A DNA stretch of 64,000 nucleotides from Streptomyces atratus (lineage in GTDB: Bacteria > Actinomycetota > Actinomycetes > Streptomycetales > Streptomycetaceae): NCBI RefSeq assembly GCF_014648655.1, contig NZ_BMRN01000007.1:1-64000 (forward strand), written 5' to 3'. Below, in pieces: positions 1 through 9,640 of the stretch. Both the position numbers and the translations under genes were made by a program. Each line of letters opens with the position of its first letter. Positions within the stretch are counted from its first letter, which is position 1. The notes under the pieces are model-generated. The model was not told the origin of the DNA and ran no database searches. It saw nothing but the letters and a program-made list of their open reading frames with translations.

Positions 1-297
1 GCACCTCCACACCCGCACCCCGCCACCCAGTCGGCAAGAAACAGCGCAAAACGGATATGCCTAGACGCGGCGGGGCCGAGCAGCAGCCTTAAAGATCAAG
101 CTAAAGTGACGGGAAGCTACCGACACCCTGCACATTCCGTAGATTCCCCCCGTGTGTGCGGCGTGCGTACGGTCCGGCCCTCTCCCGCTCGCCGGCCGAC
201 CGACGCCCCTTCCCCGGCGTCGGCCGACCTCCCCTTCTGAGCGGGCGGGGACCAGGCCGTACGTGCAGCCACACGGGACCTGAGCCTGAGAGGGCGC
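1..297. other. Non-coding stretch upstream of the dcw cluster
   Basis: No convincing gene is seen in this stretch. A TAGATT hexamer at 140-145 fits a Streptomyces -10 element (TAnnnT), but no good -35 lies 17-18 bases before it, so any rsmH promoter is only tentative. The first 60 bases could be the edge of a gene lying outside the window. A purine-rich GAGAGGG lies a few bases before the rsmH ATG and can serve as its ribosome binding site. Confidence 0.35.
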
Positions 298-1263
298 ATG
301 AGCCAGACCCGACACGTCCCGGTGATGCTCCAGCGGTGCCTGGACCTGTTGGCACCGGCTCTGGAGACGCCCGGCCCGCCGCAGCCCGTGGTGGTCGACT
401 GCACCCTCGGCCTCGGCGGACACAGCGAGGCGCTGCTCTCCGCCTTCCCCTCCGCGCGACTGATCGCGCTGGACCGTGACAAGGAGGCGCTGCGGCTCTC
501 CGGCGAGCGGCTCGCCCCGTACGGAGACCGGGCCACCCTGGTGCACGCGGTCTACGACGAACTGCCCGAGGTACTCGCCAGACTCGGCATCCCCAAGGTC
601 CAGGGCGTCCTTTTCGACCTCGGTGTCTCCTCCATGCAACTGGACGAGGCCGACCGCGGATTCGCGTACGCCCAGGACGCCCCGCTCGACATGCGCATGG
701 ACCAGACGACCGGCATCGGCGCGGCCGAGGTGCTCAACACGTATCCGCCGGGCGAACTGGTACGGATCCTGCGGGCGTACGGCGAGGAGAAGCAGGCCAA
801 GCGGATCGTCTCCGCGATCGTGCGCGAGCGCGAGAAGGAGCCGTTCAGCAACAGCGCCCGGCTCGTCGAGCTGATCCGTGACGCGTTGCCGCAGGCCGCC
901 AAGCGCACCGGCGGCAACCCTGCCAAGCGCACCTTCCAGGCGCTGCGCATCGAGGTCAACGGCGAGCTCACCGTCCTGGAGCGGGCCATTCCGGCCGCCG
1001 TGCAGAGCCTCGCGGTCGGCGGCCGTATCGCCGTCCTCTCGTACCATTCGCTGGAGGACCGGCTGGTCAAGCAGGTCTTCGCGGCGGGCGCCGCCACCAC
1101 CGCGCCACCCGGACTGCCGGTCGTGCCCGAGCGCTATCAGCCCCGGCTGAAGCTGCTGACCCGCGGCGCGGAGCTGCCCACGGAGGAGGAGGTCGCCGAG
1201 AACCGGCGCGCCGCCCCCGCCAGGCTGCGCGGTGCCCAGCGGATCCGCGAGGAGGAACGATGA
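298..1263 (+). CDS. rsmH: 16S rRNA (cytosine1402-N4)-methyltransferase RsmH (MraW)
   Basis: RsmH methylates N4 of C1402 in 16S rRNA using S-adenosylmethionine and is the usual first gene of dcw clusters. The 321-aa product has the family length. The SAM-binding loop [11 protein letters not shown] lies near residues 34-44, followed by ALDRDKEAL. The family signature SYHSLEDR is near residues 248-255. The ATG start gives an N-terminus that begins just before the conserved HVPVM segment, and GAGAGGG lies upstream. The stop is about 45 bases before the ftsL start, consistent with an operon. No oddities are seen. Confidence 0.97.
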   Translation: MSQTRHVPVMLQRCLDLLAPALETPGPPQPVVVDCTLGLGGHSEALLSAFPSARLIALDRDKEALRLSGERLAPYGDRATLVHAVYDELPEVLARLGIPKVQGVLFDLGVSSMQLDEADRGFAYAQDAPLDMRMDQTTGIGAAEVLNTYPPGELVRILRAYGEEKQAKRIVSAIVREREKEPFSNSARLVELIRDALPQAAKRTGGNPAKRTFQALRIEVNGELTVLERAIPAAVQSLAVGGRIAVLSYHSLEDRLVKQVFAAGAATTAPPGLPVVPERYQPRLKLLTRGAELPTEEEVAENRRAAPARLRGAQRIREEER

Positions 1264-1309
1264 GCGTCCGGCGTCCGGGAACCCGGACACCGGTGACACC
1301 CGGGGCGGC

Positions 1310-1897
1310 GTGGTGAGCAAACCGGCCGGGCAGTTGAGAGGGCGGGCAGCGCGGCTCGCCCGGCTGATGCCGTCCGGGCCGAGCAACGCGGCCCGTACGC
1401 CCTTCGTCCTGCTGGTCGTGCTGCTCCTCGGCGGCGGGCTCATCACGCTTCTGGTCCTCAACTCGGCCCTCAACGAAGGATCGTTCAGGCTGAGCGAGCT
1501 GAAGAAGCGGACCACCGAGCTCACGGACGAGCAGCAGGCCCTCCAGCGCGACGTCGACAACTACTCCGAGCCGGACGCTCTGGAGCGGCGCGCCCGCAAG
1601 CTGGGCATGGTGCCCGGTGGCAGCCCCGCCTTTCTCGATCCGGACGGCAAGGTCCGCGGCGTAGCCGCCGAGGCCAGCGCCGCGCCGACCCCCGCAGCGC
1701 CGCCGCAGAAGCCCAGAACCGCCCGGACGCCCCCCGCGACCGCACCGTCCGCCGCCTCGGCCCCGGCCGCCGGCTCGCCCTCCACCTCGATGTCGGCCAC
1801 CCCTTCGGGCGCCGCCGTGAAGCCCAGCACCTCCACGGCCCCGCCCGCCGGGCCGGGTGCCCCGGCCAACCAGCCCTCGACGAGCCCCGGCAGGTGA
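1310..1897 (+). CDS. ftsL: Cell division protein FtsL
   Basis: Small bitopic septum protein that partners FtsQ and the FtsW-FtsI synthase in other bacteria. From the GTG at 1310 it is 195 aa: a short basic cytoplasmic part, one transmembrane helix about residues 31-52, a coiled-coil stretch about 57-85 (SELKKRTTELTDEQQALQ), then LGMVPGGSPAF, which is typical of actinobacterial FtsL. The last 80 residues are Pro/Ala/Ser-rich and probably disordered. The adjacent GTG at 1313 is an equal start choice. A longer in-frame extension would run back into rsmH and is less likely. Position between rsmH and ftsI supports the call more than sequence similarity does. Confidence 0.88.
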   Translation: MVSKPAGQLRGRAARLARLMPSGPSNAARTPFVLLVVLLLGGGLITLLVLNSALNEGSFRLSELKKRTTELTDEQQALQRDVDNYSEPDALERRARKLGMVPGGSPAFLDPDGKVRGVAAEASAAPTPAAPPQKPRTARTPPATAPSAASAPAAGSPSTSMSATPSGAAVKPSTSTAPPAGPGAPANQPSTSPGR

Positions 1898-1901
1898 CGC
1901 A

Positions 1902-3884
1902 GTGCCTTCCAAGGAACCGCCGCGCCGCCGGGTCCCCGGCCCCGCGCGCCCCCGCAGCGCCGCAGGCGGCAAGGGACGCCCCCGGCCCGCCGCCCGCCGC
2001 CCGTCGTCCCGGGCCCCGCGCGCCCGCACACCCCGCAACCGGCCCGCGCGCCCCCTCCGCCTCGGCAGCCCGCGTCCCCGGCTACGCCTGGTCAGTCTCG
2101 CCCTGACGCTCGTCATGCTGACGTTCGTCGTCCGGCTCCTCCAGGTCCAGGCCGTCGACGCCAACGCGTATGCGGCCAAGGCCAAGGAGAACCGCTACCT
2201 CAGCTACACGATCTCCGCCGAACGCGGCGAGATCACCGACCGCAGCGGTATCGCGCTGGCCACCAGCGTCGACGCGTACGACATCACCGCCGACCCGTCG
2301 ATGTTCACGCCGGAAATCAGCAAGGCCCCCGACGCGCCCCGGCAGGCGGCAGCACTCCTCGCCCCGATCCTGGGCGCCGACGCCTCCGAGCTGACCGAGA
2401 AGCTGTCCAGGAAGGGCCGCTACACCGTCCTGGCCCGCCGCCAGACCCCGCAGGTCTGGAATCAGATCAAGGACCTCAAGTCCGTCTTCGCCGAGAAGGC
2501 CGAGAAGGACAAGGCGGCCGGCGGCGCCGGAGCCAATGTGCTGGCCGGGGTCTTCCAGGAGTCGACGACCAAGCGGGTCTACCCGAACGGAGAGCTCGCC
2601 GCCGGGATACTGGGCTATGTCAACACCGACGGCAAGGGTGCAGGCGGCCTCGAATCACAGCTGGACACGGAGCTCGCGGGCGAGGACGGCAAGATCAAGT
2701 ACGCCCAGTCCGGCGGCCGGCGGGTGCCCACCGCGGGTACCAAGGAGGTCCCGGCCGTCGCCGGGTCCGACGTCGAGCTGACCATCGACCGCGACATCCA
2801 GTGGGCCGCCCAGCAGGCCATCACCGCCCAGGTGAAGAAGTCCAAGGCGGACCGCGGCTATGTGATCGTGCAGAACACCAGGACCGGCGAGGTCCTCGCC
2901 ATGGCCAACGCGCCCGGCTTCGATCCCAACGACCTCTCGCAGGCCGATGCGGCGTCGCTGGGCAACGCGGCGCTCCAGGACGTGTACGAGCCCGGCTCCA
3001 CCAGCAAGGTCATGTCCATGGCCGCCGTGCTGGAGGAGGGGGCTGCCACCCCCGGCACCCATGTCACCGTCCCCAACCGGCTGCACCGCGGCGACCGGCT
3101 CTTCAAGGACGACATCGACCACCCCACCTGGTACCTGACGCTCAACGGCGTACTCGCCAAGTCGAGCAACATCGGCACGATCCTGGCCACCGGCGAACTC
3201 GGCAAGACCCAGGCCGAGGCCAACAAGGTTCTCTACTCCTACCTGCGCAAATTCGGGATCGGCTCGCCGACCGGTCTCGACTACCCGGGCGAGACCCCCG
3301 GCATCCTCGCCAAGCCCGAGGACTGGTCGACCTCGCAGCAGTACACGATCCCGTTCGGCCAGGGCCTCTCGCTCAACGCCATGCAGGCCGCCTCCATCTA
3401 CTCGACGATCGCCAACGGCGGGGTGCGCGTCGCGCCCACGCTGGTACGTGGCACCAAGGGCCCCGACGGCCGCTTCAAGGCCGCCGCCGCCCCCGAACGG
3501 GCCCGGGTGGTCAGCGAGAAGACCGCCAAGTCGCTCGCCGCCATGCTGGAGTCGGTGGTCGGTGACGAGGAAGGCACCGGGACGAAGGCCAAGATCCCGG
3601 GCTACCGGGTGGCGGGCAAGACCGGTACGGCCAACCGAGTCGATCCGGTACGCGGCGGCTACCACGGCTACACCGCGTCCTTCGCGGGCTTCGCACCCGC
3701 CGACAACCCGCAGATCACCGTCTACTGCGCGATCCAGAACCCCACCAAGGGCAGCTACTTCGGCGGCCAGATCTGCGGACCGATCTACAAGCAGGTCATG
3801 GAGTTCGCACTCAAGACCCTCCAGACCCCACCGTCCGGCAGCAAGCCAGCCCGGCTGCCGGTGTCCTTCAAACCCGGCGAGTGA
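1902..3884 (+). CDS. ftsI: Septal peptidoglycan transpeptidase FtsI (PBP3)
   Basis: Class B penicillin-binding protein that cross-links septal peptidoglycan together with FtsW. The 660-aa product from GTG 1902 starts with a very basic, Pro/Arg-rich cytoplasmic tail of about 60 residues, followed by a membrane anchor (LRLVSLALTLVMLTFVVRLL). The PBP dimerization domain comes next. The transpeptidase domain has catalytic STSK with Ser366, SSN at about 421-423 and KTGT at 573-576. No PASTA repeats are seen. The start lies 4 bases after the ftsL stop, so the two are probably co-transcribed. A more upstream in-frame start would overlap ftsL and is unlikely. Confidence 0.95.
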   Translation: MPSKEPPRRRVPGPARPRSAAGGKGRPRPAARRPSSRAPRARTPRNRPARPLRLGSPRPRLRLVSLALTLVMLTFVVRLLQVQAVDANAYAAKAKENRYLSYTISAERGEITDRSGIALATSVDAYDITADPSMFTPEISKAPDAPRQAAALLAPILGADASELTEKLSRKGRYTVLARRQTPQVWNQIKDLKSVFAEKAEKDKAAGGAGANVLAGVFQESTTKRVYPNGELAAGILGYVNTDGKGAGGLESQLDTELAGEDGKIKYAQSGGRRVPTAGTKEVPAVAGSDVELTIDRDIQWAAQQAITAQVKKSKADRGYVIVQNTRTGEVLAMANAPGFDPNDLSQADAASLGNAALQDVYEPGSTSKVMSMAAVLEEGAATPGTHVTVPNRLHRGDRLFKDDIDHPTWYLTLNGVLAKSSNIGTILATGELGKTQAEANKVLYSYLRKFGIGSPTGLDYPGETPGILAKPEDWSTSQQYTIPFGQGLSLNAMQAASIYSTIANGGVRVAPTLVRGTKGPDGRFKAAAAPERARVVSEKTAKSLAAMLESVVGDEEGTGTKAKIPGYRVAGKTGTANRVDPVRGGYHGYTASFAGFAPADNPQITVYCAIQNPTKGSYFGGQICGPIYKQVMEFALKTLQTPPSGSKPARLPVSFKPGE

Positions 3885-3902
3885 ACACGGGGAAACCAGC
3901 CA

Positions 3903-5630
3903 GTGACAACCATCACCCCCGATCCCGGGAACCGGAACGGGAACCACCAGCGGCCCGCCCCCTCACTTCGCGAGAGGCCGGGTGGGCCCGGTACGCTCAC
4001 CGCCGTGCCCCACGCTGATCAGTTCCAAACCACCCAGAAGGACGCCCCTGTGAACTACCCGGGAGCGCCCCGCCCGGATCGGCTCAGGCCGACGCCCCTC
4101 GGCGAGCTGGCAGCCCGGCTGGCAGTCGAACCGCCGGGAACCGGCGAGGTCACCGGCATCACCCACGACTCGCGGGCGGTCCGCCCCGGTGACGTGTACG
4201 CGGCCCTGCCGGGCGCTCGCTTCCACGGCGCCGACTTCGCGGCCCAGGCTGCCGGCCTCGGCGCGGCGGCGATCCTCACCGACCCGGCCGGCGCCGAGCG
4301 CGCCGCCACCACCGGACTGCCGGTGCTGGTCACCGAGGACCCGCGCGGCCGGATGGGCGAACTCGCTGCCGAGATCTACGGACGGCCCGGCGCCGACCTT
4401 CTCCAGATCGGCATCACCGGAACATCCGGCAAGACCACCACCGCTTACCTCATCGAGGGCGGCTTCCGGGGAGCCGGGCGTGCCACCGGGCTGATCGGCA
4501 CCGTGGAGACACGGATCGGCGACGAGCGCATCAAGTCCGAGCGCACCACCCCCGAAGCCACCGACCTGCAGGCGCTGTTCGCCGTCATGCGCGAACGCGG
4601 CGTCGACTCGGTGACCATGGAGGTTTCCAGCCATGCCCTGGTGCTCGGCCGGGTCGACGGCTGCGTCTTCGACGTCGCGGTCTTCAACAACCTCAGCCCG
4701 GAGCACATGGAGTTCCACTCCGGAATGGAGGACTACTTCCAGGCCAAGGCGCAGCTCTTCACCCCGCTGCGCAGCCGGCAGGGCGTCGTCAACTTCGACG
4801 ACGAGTACGGCCGCAGGCTGGTCACCGAGGCATCCGTCCCGGTCGTCACCTTCTCCGCCGAGGGCCACCCGGACGCCGACTGGCGCGCCGAGGACGTCGA
4901 AGTCGGGCCGCTGGGCTCCACCTTCACCGTCGTCGGCCCCAAGGACGAGCGGATTGCCGCCAGGGCCCCGCTGCCCGGCCCGTTCAACGTCGCCAACACC
5001 CTCGCCGCGATCGTCACGCTCGCCGTCGCGGGCCTCGACCCGCAGACCGCAGCCGACGGTGTCGCCGCCGTTCCGGGCGTCCCCGGCCGCCTGGAACGCG
5101 TCGACGCCGGACAGCCGTACCTCGCGGTCGTCGACTACGCGCACAAGACCGACGCCGTCGAATCCGTGCTGCGCTCCCTGCGGAAGGTCACCGAGGGCAG
5201 GCTGCACATCGTCCTCGGCTGCGGCGGCGACCGCGACACCACCAAGCGCGGCCCGATGGGCGCCGCCGCGGCCCGCCTCGCCGACACCGCAGTACTGACC
5301 TCCGACAACCCCCGTTCCGAGGACCCCCTCGGAATCCTCGCCGCAATGCTCGCGGGCGCCGCCGAGGTGCCCGTCCACGAGCGGGGCGACGTCCTGGTCG
5401 ACGCCGACCGGGCCGCCGCCATCGCAGCCGTGGTCGCCCGCGCCGAGTCCGGTGACACGGTGCTGATCGCCGGCAAGGGCCACGAGCAGGGCCAGGACAT
5501 CCATGGCGTGGTACGCCCCTTCGACGACCGCGTGGTTCTGCGCGCGGCCATCGAGCGGTCCCTGGGGCGGAGCAGCACCGACAGCGCCGCCCACCGCGCC
5601 CACACCCACGAGAACAACAGTCAGGGATGA
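3903..5630 (+). CDS. murE: UDP-MurNAc-tripeptide synthetase MurE (diaminopimelate-adding)
   Basis: Cytoplasmic ligase that adds diaminopimelate to UDP-MurNAc-L-Ala-D-Glu using ATP. The P-loop GTSGKTT begins at residue 173. The DNPR motif at about 468-471 is the established mark of enzymes using diaminopimelate rather than lysine; Streptomyces walls carry the LL isomer. From GTG 3903 the protein is 575 aa, with an N-terminal extension of roughly 60 residues before the first Mur fold (LGELAARLAV). GGGGAAA upstream supports this start, but GTG 4050 (after CGCCCCT) would give a product nearer the usual length, so the N-terminus is uncertain. It lies 18 bases after ftsI. Confidence 0.94.
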   Translation: MTTITPDPGNRNGNHQRPAPSLRERPGGPGTLTAVPHADQFQTTQKDAPVNYPGAPRPDRLRPTPLGELAARLAVEPPGTGEVTGITHDSRAVRPGDVYAALPGARFHGADFAAQAAGLGAAAILTDPAGAERAATTGLPVLVTEDPRGRMGELAAEIYGRPGADLLQIGITGTSGKTTTAYLIEGGFRGAGRATGLIGTVETRIGDERIKSERTTPEATDLQALFAVMRERGVDSVTMEVSSHALVLGRVDGCVFDVAVFNNLSPEHMEFHSGMEDYFQAKAQLFTPLRSRQGVVNFDDEYGRRLVTEASVPVVTFSAEGHPDADWRAEDVEVGPLGSTFTVVGPKDERIAARAPLPGPFNVANTLAAIVTLAVAGLDPQTAADGVAAVPGVPGRLERVDAGQPYLAVVDYAHKTDAVESVLRSLRKVTEGRLHIVLGCGGDRDTTKRGPMGAAAARLADTAVLTSDNPRSEDPLGILAAMLAGAAEVPVHERGDVLVDADRAAAIAAVVARAESGDTVLIAGKGHEQGQDIHGVVRPFDDRVVLRAAIERSLGRSSTDSAAHRAHTHENNSQG

Positions 5631-5634
5631 CCAA

Positions 5635-7041
5635 GTGATCGCCCTTTCCCTCGCCGAGATCGCCGAAATCGTCGGCGGGCAGTCGTACGACATACCGGAT
5701 CCGGCAGCGACCGTCAGCGGGCCTGTCGTCATGGACTCCCGAGAGGTGAAGCAAGGCAGCCTGTTCGTCGCCTTCACCGGCGAGCGGGTCGACGGCCACG
5801 ACTTCGCGCAGGGCGCCGTCGAGGCGGGCGCGGCAGCCGTGCTGGCCGCCCGCCCCGTCGGTGTTCCGGCGATCGTCGTCGACGACGTCGTGGCCGCGCT
5901 CGGCGCGCTCGCCCGCGCCGTCGTCGGCCGCCTCGGTACCACCGTCGTCGCCCTCACCGGCTCCGCCGGCAAGACCTCCACCAAGGACCTCATCGCCCAG
6001 CTCCTCGAACGCAAGGGGCCCACCGTCTACCCGGAGGGCAACCTCAACAACGAGATCGGCCTGCCGCTCACCGCACTGCGTGCCACGGAGGAAACCCAGC
6101 ACCTCGTCCTCGAAATGGGTGCACGCTACATCGGTGACATCTGTTACCTCACCGGCCTCGTCCCGCCCCGGATCGGCCTCGTCCTCAACGTAGGTACCGC
6201 CCACATCGGCGAGTTCGGTGGCCGCGAACAGATCGCCAAGGCGAAGGGCGAGATGGTCGAGTCCCTGCCCGAGGACGGCCTCGCCGTACTCAACGCCGAC
6301 GACCCGCTCGTGCGCGCCATGTCCTCCCGTACGAAAGCCCGGGTGCTGCTCTTCGGTGAAGCCGCGGATGCGGACGTACGGGGAGAGAAGGTCCGTCTCA
6401 CCGACGACGGGCGCCCCACTTTCAAGCTCCACACACCCACCGGGTGCAGCGACGTGACCATGCGCCTGTACGGTGAGCACCACGTGTCGAACGCGCTCGC
6501 CGCGGCCGCCGTCGCCCATGAGTTGGGCCTGTCCGCAGACGAGATCGCCGAAGGGCTTTCCGAGGCGGGCACCCTCTCCCGCTGGCGCATGGAGGTCACC
6601 GAGCGTCCGGACGGCGTGACGTTCGTCAATGACGCCTACAACGCGAACCCCGAATCCATGAGAGCAGCGCTGCGCGCGCTGGCCGCCATGGGGAAGGGCC
6701 GGCGTACGTGGGCGGTGCTCGGCCCCATGGCCGAGCTCGGCGACGCCTCGCTCGCCGAGCACGACGCGGTCGGGCGGCTCGCCGTCCGGCTCAACGTCAG
6801 CAAGCTCGTCGCAGTCGGGGGCAGAGAAGCCTCCTGGCTGCAACTGGGCGCATACAACGAGGGTTCGTGGGGTGAGGAGTCGGTGCACGTGTCCGACGCA
6901 CAGGCTGCCGTCGACCTGTTGCGCAGTGAACTGCGCCCGGGAGACGTCGTGCTGGTGAAGGCGTCCCGGTCGGTCGGCCTGGAGCAGGTTGCCATGGCAC
7001 TGCTGGAGAACGCGTCCGAGGGCGAGGTCACCGGCCGATGA
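5635..7041 (+). CDS. murF: UDP-MurNAc-tripeptide:D-Ala-D-Ala ligase MurF
   Basis: Adds D-Ala-D-Ala to complete the muramyl pentapeptide. The GTG at 5635, 4 bases after the murE stop and behind CAGGGATG, gives a 468-aa protein of normal length beginning VIALSLAEIAEIVGG. The ATP-binding GSAGKTS is at 109-115, followed by the conserved NLNNEIGLPL stretch and FVNDAYNANPESM in the ligase C-domain. The stop overlaps the mraY start (ATGA), a sign of translational coupling. Nothing unusual is seen. Confidence 0.96.
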   Translation: MIALSLAEIAEIVGGQSYDIPDPAATVSGPVVMDSREVKQGSLFVAFTGERVDGHDFAQGAVEAGAAAVLAARPVGVPAIVVDDVVAALGALARAVVGRLGTTVVALTGSAGKTSTKDLIAQLLERKGPTVYPEGNLNNEIGLPLTALRATEETQHLVLEMGARYIGDICYLTGLVPPRIGLVLNVGTAHIGEFGGREQIAKAKGEMVESLPEDGLAVLNADDPLVRAMSSRTKARVLLFGEAADADVRGEKVRLTDDGRPTFKLHTPTGCSDVTMRLYGEHHVSNALAAAAVAHELGLSADEIAEGLSEAGTLSRWRMEVTERPDGVTFVNDAYNANPESMRAALRALAAMGKGRRTWAVLGPMAELGDASLAEHDAVGRLAVRLNVSKLVAVGGREASWLQLGAYNEGSWGEESVHVSDAQAAVDLLRSELRPGDVVLVKASRSVGLEQVAMALLENASEGEVTGR

Positions 7042-8108
7042 GGCAGATCCTCTTCGCGGGGGCCATCGGGCTCTTCCTGACCCTGGTCGGAACTCCGCTG
7101 CTGATCAAGCTGCTCGCCCGCAAGGGATACGGGCAGTTCATCCGGGACGACGGCCCGCGCACCCACGGGTCCAAGAAGGGCACGCCCACCATGGGCGGCA
7201 TTGCCTTCATCCTGGCGACGATCATCGCGTACATCGCGGCGAAGCTGATCACCGGCGAGGAGATGCGATTCTCCGGCGTGCTGGTGCTCTTCCTGATGGC
7301 CGGAATGGGCCTCGTGGGCTTCCTCGACGACTACATCAAGATCGTCAAGCAGCGTTCGCTGGGCCTGCGGGCCAAGGCGAAGATGGCGGGCCAGCTGATC
7401 GTGGGCACCGCCTTCGCGGTGCTCTCGCTCCAGTTCGCGGACAAGCAGGGCAACACCCCGGCCTCCGACCGGCTGTCGTTCGTCGCGGACTTCGGCTGGT
7501 CGATCGGCCCGGTGCTGTTCGTCGTCTGGGCGCTGTTCATGATCCTCGCCATGTCCAACGGCGTGAATCTGACGGACGGTCTGGACGGCCTGGCCACCGG
7601 CGCGTCGGTGATGGTCTTCGGCGCGTACACCTTCATCGGGCTGTGGCAGTTCCAGGAGTCCTGCGTCAACGCGGACACCCTGACCAATCCCAATGCCTGT
7701 TTCCAGGTACGTGACCCACTGGACCTCGCGGTCGTCGCCTCGGCGTTGATGGGTGCCTGCTTCGGCTTCCTGTGGTGGAACACCTCACCCGCCAAGATCT
7801 TCATGGGCGACACCGGCTCGCTCGCCCTCGGCGGCGCACTCGCCGGCCTGGCGATCTGCTCCCGCACGGAGTTCCTGATGGCCATCCTCGGCGGCCTCTT
7901 CGTGATGATCACCATGTCCGTGGTCATCCAGGTCGGCTCCTTCAAGATGACCGGTAAGCGGGTCTTCCGGATGGCGCCGCTCCAGCACCACTTCGAACTC
8001 AAGGGGTGGTCCGAAGTCCTTGTCGTGGTCCGCTTCTGGATCATCCAGGGCATGTGCGTGATCGTCGGACTCGGTCTCTTCTACGCGGGATGGGCAGCCG
8101 AGAAGTGA
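7038..8108 (+). CDS. mraY: Phospho-MurNAc-pentapeptide transferase MraY
   Basis: Integral membrane enzyme that joins phospho-MurNAc-pentapeptide to undecaprenyl phosphate, making lipid I. The 356-aa product has about ten hydrophobic segments. The family motifs are in order: DDGPRTHGSKKGTPTMGG near the N-terminus, the Asp pair in GFLDDYIK, NLTDGLDGLA, FMGDTGSLALGG, and PLQHHFELKGW near the C-terminus. Its ATG overlaps the murF stop, and its end overlaps the murD start region, so murF-mraY-murD should be translated together. Confidence 0.97.
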   Translation: MRQILFAGAIGLFLTLVGTPLLIKLLARKGYGQFIRDDGPRTHGSKKGTPTMGGIAFILATIIAYIAAKLITGEEMRFSGVLVLFLMAGMGLVGFLDDYIKIVKQRSLGLRAKAKMAGQLIVGTAFAVLSLQFADKQGNTPASDRLSFVADFGWSIGPVLFVVWALFMILAMSNGVNLTDGLDGLATGASVMVFGAYTFIGLWQFQESCVNADTLTNPNACFQVRDPLDLAVVASALMGACFGFLWWNTSPAKIFMGDTGSLALGGALAGLAICSRTEFLMAILGGLFVMITMSVVIQVGSFKMTGKRVFRMAPLQHHFELKGWSEVLVVVRFWIIQGMCVIVGLGLFYAGWAAEK

Positions 8109-9529
8109 GCAACCAGGACTGGCAGGGCAAGCGCGTCACCGTCGCGGGACTCGGAGTCTCCGGGATCCCGGCGGCCAAGGTGCTGCACGGCCTCGGGGCC
8201 GTCGTCACGGTGGTCAACGACGGGGACGACGAGCGTTCCCGTACGCAGGCCGCGGAGCTGGAGGCGCAGGGCATCACCGTGCGCCTCGGTGACGGGGCGA
8301 CCCTGCCCGAGTCCACCGAGCTCATCGTCACCACCCCCGGCTGGAAGCCCGACAAGCCGCTCTTCACCGCAGCCGCCGAGGCGGGCGTCCCGGTCTGGGG
8401 CGACGTCGAGCTCGCCTGGCGGCTGCGCGGTCTGGACGGCAGGGAACCAGCACCCTGGCTCGCGGTCACCGGCACCAACGGCAAGACCACGACCGTCCGG
8501 ATGCTCGCCTCGATCCTGGAGGCGGCCGGGCTGCGCACCGCCGCTGTCGGCAACATCGGCGTCTCCCTCCTCGACGCCGTCCTCGGCGACGAGAAGTACG
8601 ACGTACTCGCCGTCGAGCTGTCCAGCTACCAGCTGCACTGGGCGCCCTCGCTGCGCGCCCACTCCGCGGCCGTCCTCAACCTGGCCCCCGATCACCTCGA
8701 CTGGCACGGTTCCATGGAGGCGTACGCCGCGGACAAGGGCCGGATCTACGAGGGCAACCGCATCGCCTGCGTCTACAACGCGCAGGAGCGGGCGACCGAG
8801 GACCTGGTCCGCGAGGCCGACGTCGAAGAGGGCTGTCGCGCCATCGGCTTCACTCTGGCCACACCGGGCCCGTCCCAACTGGGCGTCGTCGACGGCATCC
8901 TCGTCGACCGCGCCTTCGTGGCCAACCGGCAGAAGCAGGCCCAGGAGCTCGCCGAGGTCACCGACGTCAACCCGTCGGCCCCGCACAACATCGCCAACGC
9001 CCTGGCGGCCGCGGCCCTGGCCCGTGCCTTCGGTGTCGGGCCCGCGGCCGTACGGGACGGACTGCGGGCCTTCCGACCCGACCCGCACCGCATCGAGCAT
9101 GTCGCGGACATCGCCGGGGTCGCGTACATCGACGACTCCAAGGCCACCAACACCCATGCTGCCGAGGCCTCCCTCGCGGCCTACGACCCGATCGTCTGGA
9201 TCGCTGGCGGCCTCGCCAAGGGAGCCGCCTTCGGCGAGCTGGTGACCGGGGCAGCCGGGCGGCTGCGGGGCGTCGTGCTGATCGGCCGCGACCGGGCCCT
9301 GATCCGCGAAGCCCTCGCGCGACACGCCCCCGAGGTCCCGGTGGTCGACCTCGACCGGACCGACACTGGGGCGATGTCCGAGGCGGTTCGCGAGGCGACA
9401 CGGCTCGCCCGTCCGGGGGACACCGTACTGATGGCCCCGGCCTGCGCCTCGATGGATATGTTCGTCAATTACAACAAGCGGGGCGAGGCGTTCGCGGACG
9501 CGGTCCGCGCACTCGCCGAGAGCGACTGA
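8090..9529 (+). CDS. murD: UDP-MurNAc-L-Ala:D-Glu ligase MurD
   Basis: Adds D-glutamate to UDP-MurNAc-L-Ala. The Rossmann-like N-domain starts VTVAGLGVSGIPAAK. The P-loop GTNGKTT is at residues 128-134 counted from ATG 8090, and the conserved YIDDSKATNTHA and ACASMDMF motifs are in the C-terminal half. Two starts are possible: ATG 8090, which overlaps the end of mraY by 19 bases (479 aa), or GTG 8105, which overlaps only the mraY stop (474 aa). Sequence alone does not decide between them. About 110 bases separate it from ftsW. Confidence 0.95.
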   Translation: MGSREVSNQDWQGKRVTVAGLGVSGIPAAKVLHGLGAVVTVVNDGDDERSRTQAAELEAQGITVRLGDGATLPESTELIVTTPGWKPDKPLFTAAAEAGVPVWGDVELAWRLRGLDGREPAPWLAVTGTNGKTTTVRMLASILEAAGLRTAAVGNIGVSLLDAVLGDEKYDVLAVELSSYQLHWAPSLRAHSAAVLNLAPDHLDWHGSMEAYAADKGRIYEGNRIACVYNAQERATEDLVREADVEEGCRAIGFTLATPGPSQLGVVDGILVDRAFVANRQKQAQELAEVTDVNPSAPHNIANALAAAALARAFGVGPAAVRDGLRAFRPDPHRIEHVADIAGVAYIDDSKATNTHAAEASLAAYDPIVWIAGGLAKGAAFGELVTGAAGRLRGVVLIGRDRALIREALARHAPEVPVVDLDRTDTGAMSEAVREATRLARPGDTVLMAPACASMDMFVNYNKRGEAFADAVRALAESD

Positions 9530-9640
9530 CGGACCCGGCCCGCGCCGTACTGTCCCGGACGACCGGGTGCGGGCGGCCGCGCCACGGGCCCCGGCCCTCG
9601 GCAGCAGCCCCGGGCACGAGCAGTGGAGGGGACAGCGACA

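Noticed and set aside
61..1560. Long minus-strand frame opposite rsmH and ftsL
   Set aside because: Shadow of the real coding strand. Gly/Arg/Leu-rich with no motif.
4050..5630. Calling the shorter murE start as certain
   Set aside because: GTG 4050 would give a more usual length, but GTG 3903 has a better upstream purine stretch. The choice is left open in the murE entry.
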